In this document: positions 1 through 8,606 of the stretch, in pieces
Layout of the letters: every line of letters starts with the position of its first letter
How positions within the stretch are numbered: position 1 is the first letter of the stretch
Assembly (NCBI GenBank): GCA_017445405.1
Contig: JAFSUD010000024.1
Location: 1 to 64,000 of the forward strand
DNA from: Synergistaceae bacterium
GTDB lineage: Bacteria > Synergistota > Synergistia > Synergistales > Aminobacteriaceae
DNA: 64,000 nt
Reading direction: 5' to 3'
Translations under genes and position numbers: made by a program
The notes under the pieces: generated by a model
What the model was told of the DNA's origin: nothing
What the model saw: only the letters and a program-made list of their open reading frames with translations
Database searches by the model: none

Positions 1-84
1 AGTTCTTCGTGCTCCATCACTAGATTAGCTATGAGTGCCTCACCATGTCAGAATTCCTCACAGTGGAAAGCCTGTGCGCAATCA
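1..84 (-). pseudogene. orphan 3' fragment of an ABC transporter ATPase
   Basis: Read on the minus strand, this stretch encodes the H-loop region of an ABC ATPase (VIAHRLSTVRNSD), then runs into a stop and a short unrelated insertion, and resumes with a segment like LVMEH. It matches the same region of the complete exporter gene just upstream on that strand (about 174-245). Within the matching codons the differences are all silent third-position changes (His, Leu, Ser, Asn, Ser codons). That is what a diverged paralogue's tail looks like, not a fresh duplication. The window edge cuts the fragment, so more of it may lie outside. The complete gene's stop codon falls inside the fragment. Confidence 0.7.
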
Positions 85-1857
85 CGATAACTCAAACGCT
101 CCAGTGTAGAGCTTGTAGTACTGTCCCTTCTGCGTCATCAGCTCCTCATGAGTTCCTCGCTCGATAATCTCCCCGTGCTCCATCACGAGAATTAGGTCGG
201 AGTTCCTCACAGTCGAGAGCCTATGCGCAATCACAAACACTGTCCTTCCCTTCATGAGGGCATCCATTCCGCGCTGAACCAGTGCCTCAGTTCTGGTGTC
301 GATTGATGACGTAGCTTCATCAAGAATCATGACTTCCGGGTTCGCTGCTGCTGCACGGGCTATTGCGATTAGCTGTCTCTGCCCCTGACTCAGATTCGCT
401 CCGCCTCCCGTCAGCACAGTGCTGTAGCCTTCAGGAAGCCTCCTGATGAACTCGTCCGCTCCAACAAGCCGGGCAGCATTCACGCACTCCTCATCAGCCG
501 CCTCAAGATTGCCGTAACGTATATTCTCCAGAACAGTACCGGTGAACAGGTTAGTATCCTGCAGAACTATTCCCAGCTTCTTCCGGAGTGATGACTTTGT
601 GAGGCCGTTAATGTTCCCGCCGTCGTAGAGAATCGCTCCCCCGTCAACGTCGTAGAATCTCGGAATCAGGTTCGCTATTGTCGTCTTGCCTGCTCCTGTC
701 GAGCCTACTAACGCCGTCTTCTGTCCGGGCCTGGCCGATAACGTAATGTCGTGAAGTACCTGAACATCGCGGGTGTAGCCGAAATCCACATGCTGAAACT
801 CTATGCTTCCTGCCGACGAGTCATCAAGCGTTGACGTTCCGCTGTCGTCTTCAGGCTGTGCGTCGATAAGCGCAAAAATTCTCCCTGTCCCTGCAAGGCC
901 TAAGACTATTGCGTTGAGATGCATAGATAACTGGTTAATGTTCATCGCAAACTGTTTCGTCATGTTCAGGAAGGGAATTGCTACACTTATGCTCATAGGC
1001 AGACCTGAGAGGCTAACGTTGCGTGCTCCCGCAAGAATGAGAATGCCTCCGGATAATGCGGTTACTACATAAAGGATATTTCCTATGTTGTTGAGGATAG
1101 GGCCAAGTGTGTTGGCTCTCTTGTTGGCCTTCTCTGCTTCTGCGAAAAGCTCCGCGTTCAGCTCCTCAAAACCTTCAATGCTCTCGCGTTCACGGCAGAA
1201 CACCTTCACCACTTTCTGGCCGTTAAGCATCTCCTCAGTGAACGCCTCCAGCTTGCCAGTGAACCTCTGCTGTGCCCGGAAGTTGTGCGCGCTCCTCCCG
1301 CCGATCTTCTTAGTTACAATGAACATTACGACGATTCCCAAGAGAGTAACCAGAGTCAGCCAGAGAGAGAACCAGAGCATGATTCCCAGAATCGCAAACA
1401 CGGTAATTGCTGCAGTGAGCATCTGGGGCAATGCCTGAGAGACCATCTGACGCAGTGAGTCCACGTCGTTAGTGTACCTGCTCATGATGTCGCCGTGAGG
1501 GTTGGTGTCAAAGAACTTGACCGGAAGATTCTGCATCTTCGTGAACATCTTGCGCCGGAACTGCATCAGCACTCCCTGAGTTATCTCCGCTCCGAGCTGC
1601 CCGACGAGCACCGCACCAAGAAGCGACAGCACATAGAAGCCCCCCAAGATTCCGAGCAGACGCACAACATTAACGCTGACGACCTGCCACGAGGAGTCCG
1701 AAAGCTCAATAAGCGCAATAATCTTCTGGATGAAGATTGACGGAGCAGTGTTGATAGCTGCGCAAAAGAGTATCAGGAAGATATTAACCGGCAGCTTTAC
1801 AGGGTAGAACGTGAAGAGTTCGCGCACGAGCCTCACGAAATTACGTCCCGTGTTCAT
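82..1857 (-). CDS. ABC exporter, fused permease-ATPase half-transporter
   Basis: A 591-residue half-transporter of the multidrug/lipid exporter type (MdlB/YfiB-like). About six membrane segments occupy the first 320 residues. The ATPase follows, with Walker A GSTGAGKT near residue 385, signature LSQGQ near 486, Walker B with the adjoining D-loop (MILDEATSSID) and H-loop IAHRLS. Such proteins dimerise, often with a partner encoded next door. No intact partner is in the window, but the fragment at 1-84 may be what remains of one. The start codon overlaps the hydF stop by four bases (ATGA), so the gene is probably translated with the hydrogenase-maturation genes. The substrate cannot be told from sequence. 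Confidence 0.92.
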   Translation of the reverse strand: MNTGRNFVRLVRELFTFYPVKLPVNIFLILFCAAINTAPSIFIQKIIALIELSDSSWQVVSVNVVRLLGILGGFYVLSLLGAVLVGQLGAEITQGVLMQFRRKMFTKMQNLPVKFFDTNPHGDIMSRYTNDVDSLRQMVSQALPQMLTAAITVFAILGIMLWFSLWLTLVTLLGIVVMFIVTKKIGGRSAHNFRAQQRFTGKLEAFTEEMLNGQKVVKVFCRERESIEGFEELNAELFAEAEKANKRANTLGPILNNIGNILYVVTALSGGILILAGARNVSLSGLPMSISVAIPFLNMTKQFAMNINQLSMHLNAIVLGLAGTGRIFALIDAQPEDDSGTSTLDDSSAGSIEFQHVDFGYTRDVQVLHDITLSARPGQKTALVGSTGAGKTTIANLIPRFYDVDGGAILYDGGNINGLTKSSLRKKLGIVLQDTNLFTGTVLENIRYGNLEAADEECVNAARLVGADEFIRRLPEGYSTVLTGGGANLSQGQRQLIAIARAAAANPEVMILDEATSSIDTRTEALVQRGMDALMKGRTVFVIAHRLSTVRNSDLILVMEHGEIIERGTHEELMTQKGQYYKLYTGAFELS

Positions 1858-3155
1858 AGAGAGAACGGCTCCAGACTCCGCCGTAATATCCCGTGCATCT
1901 CTGCAATCGCGACTCCATAATTCACGATGGGGACTCCAGCTTCTCTGGCGCGCTCGAGACGCGAGGTCATCTCCTGCTGGTTCAGCATACAGCCTCCGCA
2001 GTGAACAATCAGCGAGTACTGCTTAAGAGACTCGGAGTCCGGGAACTCTCCGCCCGACGTGAACGAGAACTCCGGCTCTGCGTGAGAGAAGGCCTTTATC
2101 CATGCGGGCATTTTCTCGGTGCCGATGTCTCCGCACTGCCTGTGATGCGTGCAGCCTTCGGAGATTAATACCTTGTCGCCGTCATGAAGACGAGAGAGCT
2201 TCTCTGCGCCGTCAACGAGAGTCCGCAAATCTCCCTTATAGCGAGCGAACAGAATCGAGAATGACGTTAGGGGTATATCCTTCGGGACTATTGCGTCAAC
2301 TTTGCTGAATACCTGCGAGTCTGTGATTACGAGTCTTGGCCTGACTGTGAGAGAGTTTAAGACATGAGAGAGTTCACCGTCCTGACACACTAAGGCCGAA
2401 CAGCCCGAGTCGAGAATGTCCCTGATGGTCTGCTGCTGAGGAAGTATGAGCCTACCTTTAGGAGCTGCCTTGTCGATTGGGACGACGAGAATAACAATAT
2501 CGCCGGGAGTGAGCAAGTCGCCGACGAGCCGTTTTTCTGAGGGAGCACGTTTAGCAAGAGAGGCTATGCGTTCCTTGAGAGCGTTCACACTTTCGCCGGT
2601 TAATGCGCTGACGAACAGAGCGTTACCCCCCTGTGTCCCCCCTGATTCATTGGGGACTTGCTGCTCATCACCGCCCATACGAAGGAGAGGCCGGGAGGGG
2701 TTGCCTGTGTAAGGGGAGGCCTGGCAGGGTCGCTCCAGCAAGTCGGCTTTGTTGTGCGCAACTATATACGGCAGCTTCCTCGACTTGAACACGTCCAGCA
2801 GATCACGTTCCGCCTGAGTCATAGGCTGCGAGGCATCATGCACCAGCACAGCCACATCACAGTTCCCGAGCACCTGCAGCGCACGCTTCACCCTGAGTTC
2901 TCCGAGTGCTCCCTCGTCGTCGAGTCCGGGAGTGTCAATAATCACCACAGGCCCGAGAGGCAGAAGCTCCATTGCCTTACGTACCGGGTCGGTCGTCGTG
3001 CCCTTAACGTCAGAGACAACGGCCAAGTCCTGACCGGTTACTGCATTCACCAGTGAGGACTTGCCTGCATTCCTGAGTCCGAAGAACGCAATGTGTACAC
3101 GTTCTCCCGACGGCGTATCGTTCAGGCTAGAACCGGAAGTCTCTTGCGCTGCCAT
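1854..3155 (-). CDS. hydF: [FeFe]-hydrogenase maturation GTPase HydF
   Basis: HydF is the scaffold on which the 2Fe subcluster of the [FeFe]-hydrogenase H-cluster is completed before transfer to the apo-hydrogenase. The 433-residue product has a G domain with P-loop GLRNAGKSS at residues 26-34, a DTPG motif and an NKAD-like motif (HNKADL). The C-terminal half carries the metal-binding signature CxH (GCTHH) followed about 50 residues later by HCGGC. The gene begins inside the end of hydG (29-base overlap) and overlaps the ABC exporter by four bases. HydE and the hydrogenase itself are not in this window. Confidence 0.95.
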   Translation of the reverse strand: MAAQETSGSSLNDTPSGERVHIAFFGLRNAGKSSLVNAVTGQDLAVVSDVKGTTTDPVRKAMELLPLGPVVIIDTPGLDDEGALGELRVKRALQVLGNCDVAVLVHDASQPMTQAERDLLDVFKSRKLPYIVAHNKADLLERPCQASPYTGNPSRPLLRMGGDEQQVPNESGGTQGGNALFVSALTGESVNALKERIASLAKRAPSEKRLVGDLLTPGDIVILVVPIDKAAPKGRLILPQQQTIRDILDSGCSALVCQDGELSHVLNSLTVRPRLVITDSQVFSKVDAIVPKDIPLTSFSILFARYKGDLRTLVDGAEKLSRLHDGDKVLISEGCTHHRQCGDIGTEKMPAWIKAFSHAEPEFSFTSGGEFPDSESLKQYSLIVHCGGCMLNQQEMTSRLERAREAGVPIVNYGVAIAEMHGILRRSLEPFSL

Positions 3156-4578
3156 TCTTCATAGCCTCGATATTCTTGCGCGCAATCTCCCTCACGTTCT
3201 CGCGAGGTATCCTCTCAAGCTCGCGGTCTATCATCTCGTAGCCTATACGCTTCGTCTCTGGTGATGCGTAGTCTTCCAGATACTCAGTGAGAGTCATTAA
3301 CGCGTTGGGGTGGCAGCAGTTGAGAATCTGCCCTGACTTGCACAGTGCCATGAATCTATCGCCTGTCCTCCCTGCCCTGTAACACGCAGTGCAGAATGAA
3401 GGAATGTGATCCTGCTTCATCAGCCACTGCACAACTTCATCTAGTGTGCGCTGGTCTGACACGTCGAACTGCTCCGTGTCGTGAGGCCTCTCCTCTTCAG
3501 TGTAGCCTCCCACTGATGTACGCGATCCTCCGGAAATCTGGGAGATCCCGACCTCGAGCATCTTCGCACGTACCTTCTCGTTCTCGCGCGTCGAGATAAT
3601 CATTCCCGTGTAGGGCACTGCGACCCTGATACACGCTGCAATCTTCGTGAATATCTCATCAGGTATCGCGTTGTTGAAGTCGTCAGGGTTGATGTCGTCG
3701 GCGGGCTTCACTCTCGGAACGCTTATCGTGTGAGGCCCGACTCCGTGAACTGCCTCTAAGTGCTCCGCGTGCATGAGGAGTCCTGCAAACTCGTACTTGT
3801 AGCCCTCGAGTCCGAAGAGCACTCCGAGTCCTACGTCGTCAATTCCGCCCTCCATTGCGCGATCCATTGCCTCAGTGTGGTACGCGTAATCATGCTTCGG
3901 CCCGGTAGGGTGAAGTGTCTCGTAGCTCCTGCGGTTGTACGTCTCCTGAAACAGTATGTACGTCCCGATTCCGGCTTCCTTGAGCTTGCGGTAATTCTCA
4001 ACTGTAGTAGCTGCTATGTTGACGTTCACGCGCCTGATGTCTCCGTTCTTGTGGTGAACGCTGTAGATTGTCCTGATGCTGTCGAGGATGTACTCTATGG
4101 GGTTATTCACCGGGTCTTCTCCGGCCTCAATGGCGAGTCTCTTGTGCCCCATGTCCTGCAATGCTATGACCTCAGCGCGAATCTCTTCCTGCGTGAGCTT
4201 CTTGCGCGGAATAGTCTTGTTCTTGGTGTGGTAGGGACAGTAAAGGCAGCCGTTGATGCAGTAGTTCGACAGGTATAACGGAGCAAAGAGTACTATTCTG
4301 TTGCCGTAGAATGCGAGCTTGATTTCCGCTGCAACTTCATAGATGCGCTTGATGACTGCTGGGTCTTCGCACGCCAATAACACCGACGCTTCACGGTGAG
4401 TGAGTCCCGAGCAGGTGCAGCCGGACACGTTGAACTTGGGGCGGGCTTTCTCGAGGAGCGAGTCTATGAGCGCGGAGTCGTTCTTGTGGGCTTCAGCATA
4501 AATCAGGGTGTCGAGTATCTCATCGTGATTGATGAACTCGTCAGCCTTGAGTGAAGCGGGATTGTAAGGAATAGACAT
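3127..4578 (-). CDS. hydG: [FeFe]-hydrogenase H-cluster radical SAM maturase HydG
   Basis: HydG cleaves tyrosine to yield the CO and CN ligands of the H-cluster. The 483-residue protein has the radical-SAM CX3CX2C motif at Cys107, Cys111 and Cys114 (YCINGCLYC). The C-terminal auxiliary cluster motif CX2CX22C is present as FCTAC, ending in NCC. Length and both clusters are normal for the family, so it should be functional. It is the first gene of the operon hydG-hydF-ABC exporter. A GGAGGG ribosome site lies about 13 bases before the ATG, and a TATAAT box lies upstream at 4661-4666. Confidence 0.96.
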   Translation of the reverse strand: MSIPYNPASLKADEFINHDEILDTLIYAEAHKNDSALIDSLLEKARPKFNVSGCTCSGLTHREASVLLACEDPAVIKRIYEVAAEIKLAFYGNRIVLFAPLYLSNYCINGCLYCPYHTKNKTIPRKKLTQEEIRAEVIALQDMGHKRLAIEAGEDPVNNPIEYILDSIRTIYSVHHKNGDIRRVNVNIAATTVENYRKLKEAGIGTYILFQETYNRRSYETLHPTGPKHDYAYHTEAMDRAMEGGIDDVGLGVLFGLEGYKYEFAGLLMHAEHLEAVHGVGPHTISVPRVKPADDINPDDFNNAIPDEIFTKIAACIRVAVPYTGMIISTRENEKVRAKMLEVGISQISGGSRTSVGGYTEEERPHDTEQFDVSDQRTLDEVVQWLMKQDHIPSFCTACYRAGRTGDRFMALCKSGQILNCCHPNALMTLTEYLEDYASPETKRIGYEMIDRELERIPRENVREIARKNIEAMKNGSARDFRF

Positions 4579-4660
4579 GATTAATAGTTTACCCTCCGTT
4601 CTTACAGGTCAGAGGAATGCTCTTACCCGTCAGAAAATTTTGTTGTTGTGAATGTTCATG

Positions 4661-4666
4661 ATTATA
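4661..4666 (-). promoter_or_regulatory. -10 box for the hydG operon
   Basis: The minus strand reads TATAAT here, about 85 bases before the hydG start. The position where a -35 box would be expected lies inside the right end of the adjacent mini-IS (from 4672 upward), and no good TTGACA-like hexamer is seen there. The element's insertion may therefore have replaced the original -35 region. Confidence 0.5.
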
Positions 4667-4671
4667 GCACT

Positions 4672-4959
4672 GTGAACTACCGTCACTTATAGAAGTTGCG
4701 GCTTCCTAATTCTACTAGGTCTGCGCTACAGCCTTGCGACTGCCAGTGTCTTACGTCCTCTCCATAGGCGTTTAGGGCTCGAAGCCAAAGTTCCCTACAT
4801 CCCATAGATACCAGTTTTTGTTTTTACCGTGCTGTCGGAATCCTAATGAGGCATTCCATTTATTCAGCGGACTGAAGCCTAGCACGGCAATTTTATTAGC
4901 GCAATTACCATCCGGCAAACCGGAACATCTACCACTTGTAGAAGTGGGAGTTTTCTTGC
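4672..4959 (-). mobile_element. 288-bp non-autonomous IS200/IS605-type mini-element
   Basis: Both edges match those of the full-length IS at 48446-49780. The right edge shares GTGAACTACC and GCTTCCTAATTC; the left edge shares AGAAGTGGGAGTTTTCTTGC next to a CCACTT/AAGTGG hairpin. Inside the right end, a frame on the minus strand still encodes a TnpB C-terminus (ALNAYGEDVRHW and on to a stop near 4686), comparable to IHAFGEDIRHL in the complete transposon protein. All the rest of tnpB is missing. The remnant comes from a related but not identical element. With a promoter segment on each side, it accounts for most of the gene-free stretch 4579-5101. Confidence 0.8.
4827..4924 (-). ncRNA. candidate structured RNA inside the mini-IS
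   Basis: This core folds on paper into a three-way junction. The outer stem is 4827-4833 with 4881-4887 (CCGTGCT/AGCACGG). Arm one is 4837-4841 with 4853-4857 (GGAAT/ATTCC), capped by CCT/AGG. Arm two is 4863-4867 with 4872-4876 (TTCAG/CTGAA). A separate perfect hairpin, TCCGG-CAAA-CCGGA, lies at 4911-4924. TnpB elements are known to make a guide-like omega RNA from their right end, so a retained RNA is plausible. The strand shown is that of the tnpB remnant; expression is inferred, not seen. Confidence 0.4.
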
Positions 4960-5101
4960 GAGTCATGATAATATTGACAAAATTTTGCAGTAACGAAAGG
5001 AGCGGAGAAAATAAGCCGGTCAAGTGAATTGATAGAGAAGCTGTGTCCTGACGGTTTACCGTGATAAACTCCTCTCATTCACTCAGAAGGAATGATTACT
5101 C

Positions 5102-6388
5102 ATGAACAGCATTAACATCATAGGTGCAGGACTCGCAGGCTGTGAAGCAGCATACCAGCTCGCCAAACGCGGACATCACGTAATTCTTCACGAAATGCGC
5201 CCCTCGCTCATGACTCCCGCACACAAGACAGACCAGCTCGCGGAAATCGTCTGCAGCAACTCTCTCGGCTCTGAGAACTCAGACGGCAGAATCTCCGCAT
5301 CAGGCATCCTCAAGGAAGAGTTAGCCCTCCTGGATTCCCTGATACTCTCATGCGCTCAGGACTCCCGAGTCCCAGCCGGAGGAGCACTCGCAGTAGACCG
5401 CGAAAAATTCTCGTCTCTCGTTACTCATCGCATACTCTCTCACCCGAACATTGAGCTTGTCCGCGAAGAGTGCACAGAGCTTCCTGACACTCCCGCAATC
5501 ATCGCTTCAGGCCCTCTAACGTCCGACAAACTCGCAGAAAGCCTCCGTGAAGTCGCTGGCGAACGCATATACTTCTACGACGCTGTAGCTCCCGTGATAA
5601 TGCGTGAGAGCATAGACATGCAGAAAGTCTTTGTGTCCGGACGCTACGGACGAGGCGACGACTACATCAACTGCCCATTGACGCGCGAGGAATACGCAGC
5701 ATTCTATGACGCACTCATTCACGCAGAACGCAATCTGCCTCATGACTTCGAAAAGGGGAAATACTTTGAGGGATGTATGCCAGTCGAGGCTATCGCAGAA
5801 AGAGGTGTAGATACTCTGCGTTTTGGGCCGATGAAGCCGAGAGGACTCACTGACCCGAGAACAGGGCGCGAGCCTTATGCAGCACTCCAGCTCAGGCAGG
5901 ACAACTCAGACGGGACTCTCTACAACATGGTGGGCTTCCAGACAGGCCTGAAGTGGGGCGAACAGAAGCGTGTGTTCTCACTAATTCCCGGACTTGAACA
6001 TGCGGAGTTCGTGAGGCTCGGAGTTATGCACAGGAACACCAGCGTGAACGCTCCCGCAGTGCTTGACGAGTTCCTGAGGCTCAGGGAGAGGCCGAATATC
6101 TTTCTTGCAGGACAGATAACAGGAGTCGAGGGCTACATGGAGAGCACGGCAATGGGACTCGTGGCGGGGATAAATATTGCGTGCGGACTCACGTCATGGC
6201 CTCGTGAAAGCGCAATAGGCTCACTGATCCACTACCTCATGACGACAGAGCCGAAACACTTTCAGCCGATGAATATCAATCTTGGCCTGTTCCCTGAAGC
6301 TCCGGACATTAGGGGCAAGAAGGAACGAGCACTCTTTCACCGCAACAGAGCAATTGACGCAATAAGTGAGCTGGTGAAGGCATTATGA
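5102..6388 (+). CDS. trmFO: tRNA m5U54 methyltransferase TrmFO (FAD and folate dependent)
   Basis: TrmFO methylates U54 of the tRNA T-loop, using methylene-tetrahydrofolate as carbon donor and FADH2 as reductant. The 428-residue protein opens with the dinucleotide-binding loop GAGLAGCE (residues 8-15). It carries the family stretches EIVCSNSLGS, CPLTREEYAAF and GQITGVEGYMES. Length is typical. The ATG is preceded by AGAAGGA. The stop overlaps the start of cobJ (ATGA), so the two are translationally coupled although functionally unrelated. Confidence 0.96.
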   Translation: MNSINIIGAGLAGCEAAYQLAKRGHHVILHEMRPSLMTPAHKTDQLAEIVCSNSLGSENSDGRISASGILKEELALLDSLILSCAQDSRVPAGGALAVDREKFSSLVTHRILSHPNIELVREECTELPDTPAIIASGPLTSDKLAESLREVAGERIYFYDAVAPVIMRESIDMQKVFVSGRYGRGDDYINCPLTREEYAAFYDALIHAERNLPHDFEKGKYFEGCMPVEAIAERGVDTLRFGPMKPRGLTDPRTGREPYAALQLRQDNSDGTLYNMVGFQTGLKWGEQKRVFSLIPGLEHAEFVRLGVMHRNTSVNAPAVLDEFLRLRERPNIFLAGQITGVEGYMESTAMGLVAGINIACGLTSWPRESAIGSLIHYLMTTEPKHFQPMNINLGLFPEAPDIRGKKERALFHRNRAIDAISELVKAL

Positions 6389-7113
6389 TTTATGTAATCG
6401 GAATAGGGCCGGGAAGTGTTGACGAGATTACCCCCCGCGCAATGGAGGCCATGAAGTCGTGTGATGTCATTGCTGGCTACACGCTTTACGCCGAACTCGT
6501 GAGGGACTCGTTCCCGGATAAGCAGTTTGTTACTTCTGGCATGAGGAGCGAACGTGAACGCTGCCTCTCCGCACTTAAGCTCTCATCAGCGGGAAAGACT
6601 GTAGCTCTCATCTCGAGCGGCGACTCCGGAGTCTACGGTATGGCGGGGCTTATGCTCGAACTCGCCCGGGACTCCGGCCAAGAGGTCAAGGTGATTCCAG
6701 GCATCACGGCGGCTAACTCATGCGCTGCTATTCTCGGTGCTCCCCTCATGAACGACTACGTAACTATCAGCTTGAGCGACCTCATGACAGACTGGAGCAT
6801 TATTGAGAAGAGATTGACTGCTGCGTGCACGGGGGATTTTGTGATATGCATCTACAACCCTGCGAGCAGACACAGGCCGGATAACTTCAGGAAAGCATGT
6901 GAACTCCTCATGACGCACAAATCTCCGGAGACTCCGGCAGGTTATGTGAGGAATGCAGGACGTGAAGGCGAAACTCATGAAGTTCTTACGCTCGGGGAAA
7001 TCATTAACCGTGAAATTGATATGCTCTGCACAATCATCATCGGTAATTCGCAGACGTACATCATTGACGGCAAAATTATTACTCATCGCGGGTATAATAT
7101 TGCGCAAACCTAA
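6385..7113 (+). CDS. cobJ: precorrin-3B / cobalt-factor III C17-methyltransferase
   Basis: A SAM-dependent methyltransferase of the corrin pathway (CobJ/CbiH) that drives ring contraction by C17 methylation. The 242-residue protein has the family's N-terminal GIGPGS loop, VIAGYTLYAEL, SSGDSGVYGMAG, PGITAANSCAA and ICIYNPASR. It is full length. No cobalamin riboswitch precedes it, because it is embedded behind trmFO. With cobT at 41.8 kb it indicates cobalamin synthesis or completion, with the pathway genes scattered. In an anaerobe the cobalt-early CbiH activity is the likelier one. Confidence 0.93.
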   Translation: MIYVIGIGPGSVDEITPRAMEAMKSCDVIAGYTLYAELVRDSFPDKQFVTSGMRSERERCLSALKLSSAGKTVALISSGDSGVYGMAGLMLELARDSGQEVKVIPGITAANSCAAILGAPLMNDYVTISLSDLMTDWSIIEKRLTAACTGDFVICIYNPASRHRPDNFRKACELLMTHKSPETPAGYVRNAGREGETHEVLTLGEIINREIDMLCTIIIGNSQTYIIDGKIITHRGYNIAQT

Positions 7114-7133
7114 ATTCAGGGAGGTATGCCCTA

Positions 7134-7952
7134 ATGAAGAAATATATTATTCTGCTGTTAATATGCGCACTAGGCTTCTTCTTCCATGAATATTACGGCG
7201 AAAAACGCGTCCTGCGTATAGGTGTCGAATGTGATTATGCCCCCAACAACTGGCAGGAAGATTCTCCTACTGATACAAACTGTCCGCTCGTGAACGCACC
7301 GGGATTTTACGCAGAAGGCTATGATATTCAGATTGCAAAAAGGGTAGCTGAAGAACTCAATGCTACTCTTGAGGTCAGAAAAATAGCTTGGAATGATTTA
7401 TTTGACACTCTCGACAGAAGAGAAATTGACGCAATATTCTCTGGAATGCTCGACTCCGCTGAGAGAAGAAAGAGAGCGATATTCTCCGACACATACGACA
7501 TAAGCAGGACTGAATACACAATTGTTGTGAACAGAGCCAGCCCCTACGCATCAGCAATCAGGCTTCAGGATTTCGCGGGTGCAAAGCTCGTAGCTCAGAA
7601 GGGTACTCACCTAGATGATGTCATTGACCAGATAGACGGAGTTATTCACATGCCGCCTGTCAATACTGTAACTGAGATGCTATTCATGGTCGTGAACAAT
7701 AAGGCTGACGGGACGGTAATAAACCTTGACACAGGGCAGTCTTACGAGAGGAAGCACAGCAATCTTAAGCTGATACGTTTTCCGGAGGGCGAAGGCTTTC
7801 ACTTGGATTTCAACGGAATATGCGCGGGCGTAAGGAAGGGCAACACAAAGCTGCTTAATGATATTAATGCGGCATTGGCCAAGATTTCACGGCGGGAAAG
7901 AAATAGATTAATGGATCGCGCAGTTATCAGAACATTAACTGTTCTGCCATGA
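7134..7952 (+). CDS. periplasmic solute-binding protein, amino-acid type (SBP_bac_3)
   Basis: A 272-residue solute-binding protein. A short N-terminal hydrophobic signal or anchor (YIILLLICALGFFF) lacks a lipobox cysteine. The mature part starts with VLRIGVECDYAPNNW and continues with YDIQIAKRVAEELNATLEV, DAIFSGML and a second lobe with a QKGTHLDDV motif. These are hallmarks of family 3 binding proteins for polar amino acids. An unusual insert with two Cys (PTDTNCPLVNAPGF) sits near residue 50. No permease or ATPase gene lies beside it. GGGAGG precedes the ATG. It may feed an unlinked transporter or be a sensor subunit. Confidence 0.85.
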   Translation: MKKYIILLLICALGFFFHEYYGEKRVLRIGVECDYAPNNWQEDSPTDTNCPLVNAPGFYAEGYDIQIAKRVAEELNATLEVRKIAWNDLFDTLDRREIDAIFSGMLDSAERRKRAIFSDTYDISRTEYTIVVNRASPYASAIRLQDFAGAKLVAQKGTHLDDVIDQIDGVIHMPPVNTVTEMLFMVVNNKADGTVINLDTGQSYERKHSNLKLIRFPEGEGFHLDFNGICAGVRKGNTKLLNDINAALAKISRRERNRLMDRAVIRTLTVLP

Positions 7953-7953
7953 A

Positions 7954-8331
7954 TCATGATGTTATGTCCTTCACGTGCTCGAGTTCCCAGCTTTCACGGT
8001 TATGCTTGTCGTGAATGGTTACGGCTATTACGTCTATCCTCCAGAAACCTTGCCAGTCTATTTTGTCTGCAAGTTCCTGCGAAGCTCTGAGCAGAGTCCG
8101 GAGCTTCCTTGAACCTATAGAGTCCAGCGGGGACTGAACTTCGCCCAGAAACCTGCACCTCACTTCTGCAAACACTAATTCCTCCGGCTTTTCCGACACG
8201 TCCAAAGCTACTATGTCAATCTCTCCGTGATCAACCCTTACGTTGCGTTCAAGGACTTTCCAGCCAAGAGAGACTAAATACTCTGCAGCTAAGTCCTCTG
8301 CAAACTTTCCGAGTTCCTGAGCGTAAGTCAT
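7954..8331 (-). CDS. YraN/UPF0102 family nuclease-like protein
   Basis: A 125-residue protein with the restriction-endonuclease-like fold of the UPF0102 family. The conserved signatures are GEIDIVALD (residues 36-44) and FAEVRCR (54-60), which supply the Glu/Asp and Glu-x-Lys/Arg metal-site positions. The biochemical role of the family is poorly known. It is the last gene of the long minus-strand operon. Its ATG overlaps the stop of the FlhB-like gene by four bases. The family often sits beside rnhB, as it nearly does here. Confidence 0.9.
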   Translation of the reverse strand: MTYAQELGKFAEDLAAEYLVSLGWKVLERNVRVDHGEIDIVALDVSEKPEELVFAEVRCRFLGEVQSPLDSIGSRKLRTLLRASQELADKIDWQGFWRIDVIAVTIHDKHNRESWELEHVKDITS

Positions 8332-8603
8332 TGCTGGGCCTCCTTGTCGAGCTTATACACCCACGCAAGCACACGCGCCACTACTTCATAGAGTTCTGAG
8401 GGTATCTCTTCGCCAAGTTCGAGCGAGATCAACGCCGACACCAGCGCAGCATCCTCAACGATGGGCACATCTGCCTCAATAGCGCGCTCAACAATTTTGC
8501 GGGCAAGAAAGCCTTCACCCTTCGCAACAACTGCGGGAGCTGCCATCTTTTTGCTGTCGTACTTAACTGCTACGGCCTTATCCGGTTTGCTGTTCTCTGC
8601 CAT
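8328..8603 (-). CDS. FlhB C-terminal-domain-like protein (YlqH homologue)
   Basis: A 91-residue protein resembling only the cytoplasmic C-terminal part of the flagellar export switch protein FlhB (VKYDSKKMAAPAVVAKG, ARKIVERAIEADVPIVED). The NPTH self-cleavage motif and membrane domain of true FlhB are absent. The order rbgA-rnhB-FliK-like-FlhB-like matches B. subtilis ylqF-rnhB-ylqG-ylqH, so this is the YlqH-type stand-alone protein of unknown role, not a flagellar gene. It starts three bases after the YlqG-like stop. Confidence 0.85.
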   Translation of the reverse strand: MAENSKPDKAVAVKYDSKKMAAPAVVAKGEGFLARKIVERAIEADVPIVEDAALVSALISLELGEEIPSELYEVVARVLAWVYKLDKEAQQ

Positions 8604-8606
8604 GAT

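Noticed and set aside
4772-5023. An 83-codon open frame on the minus strand
   Set aside because: It runs across the mini-IS, through its hairpins and out of its left edge; the TnpB remnant uses a different frame. The openness is best explained as chance within an element remnant.
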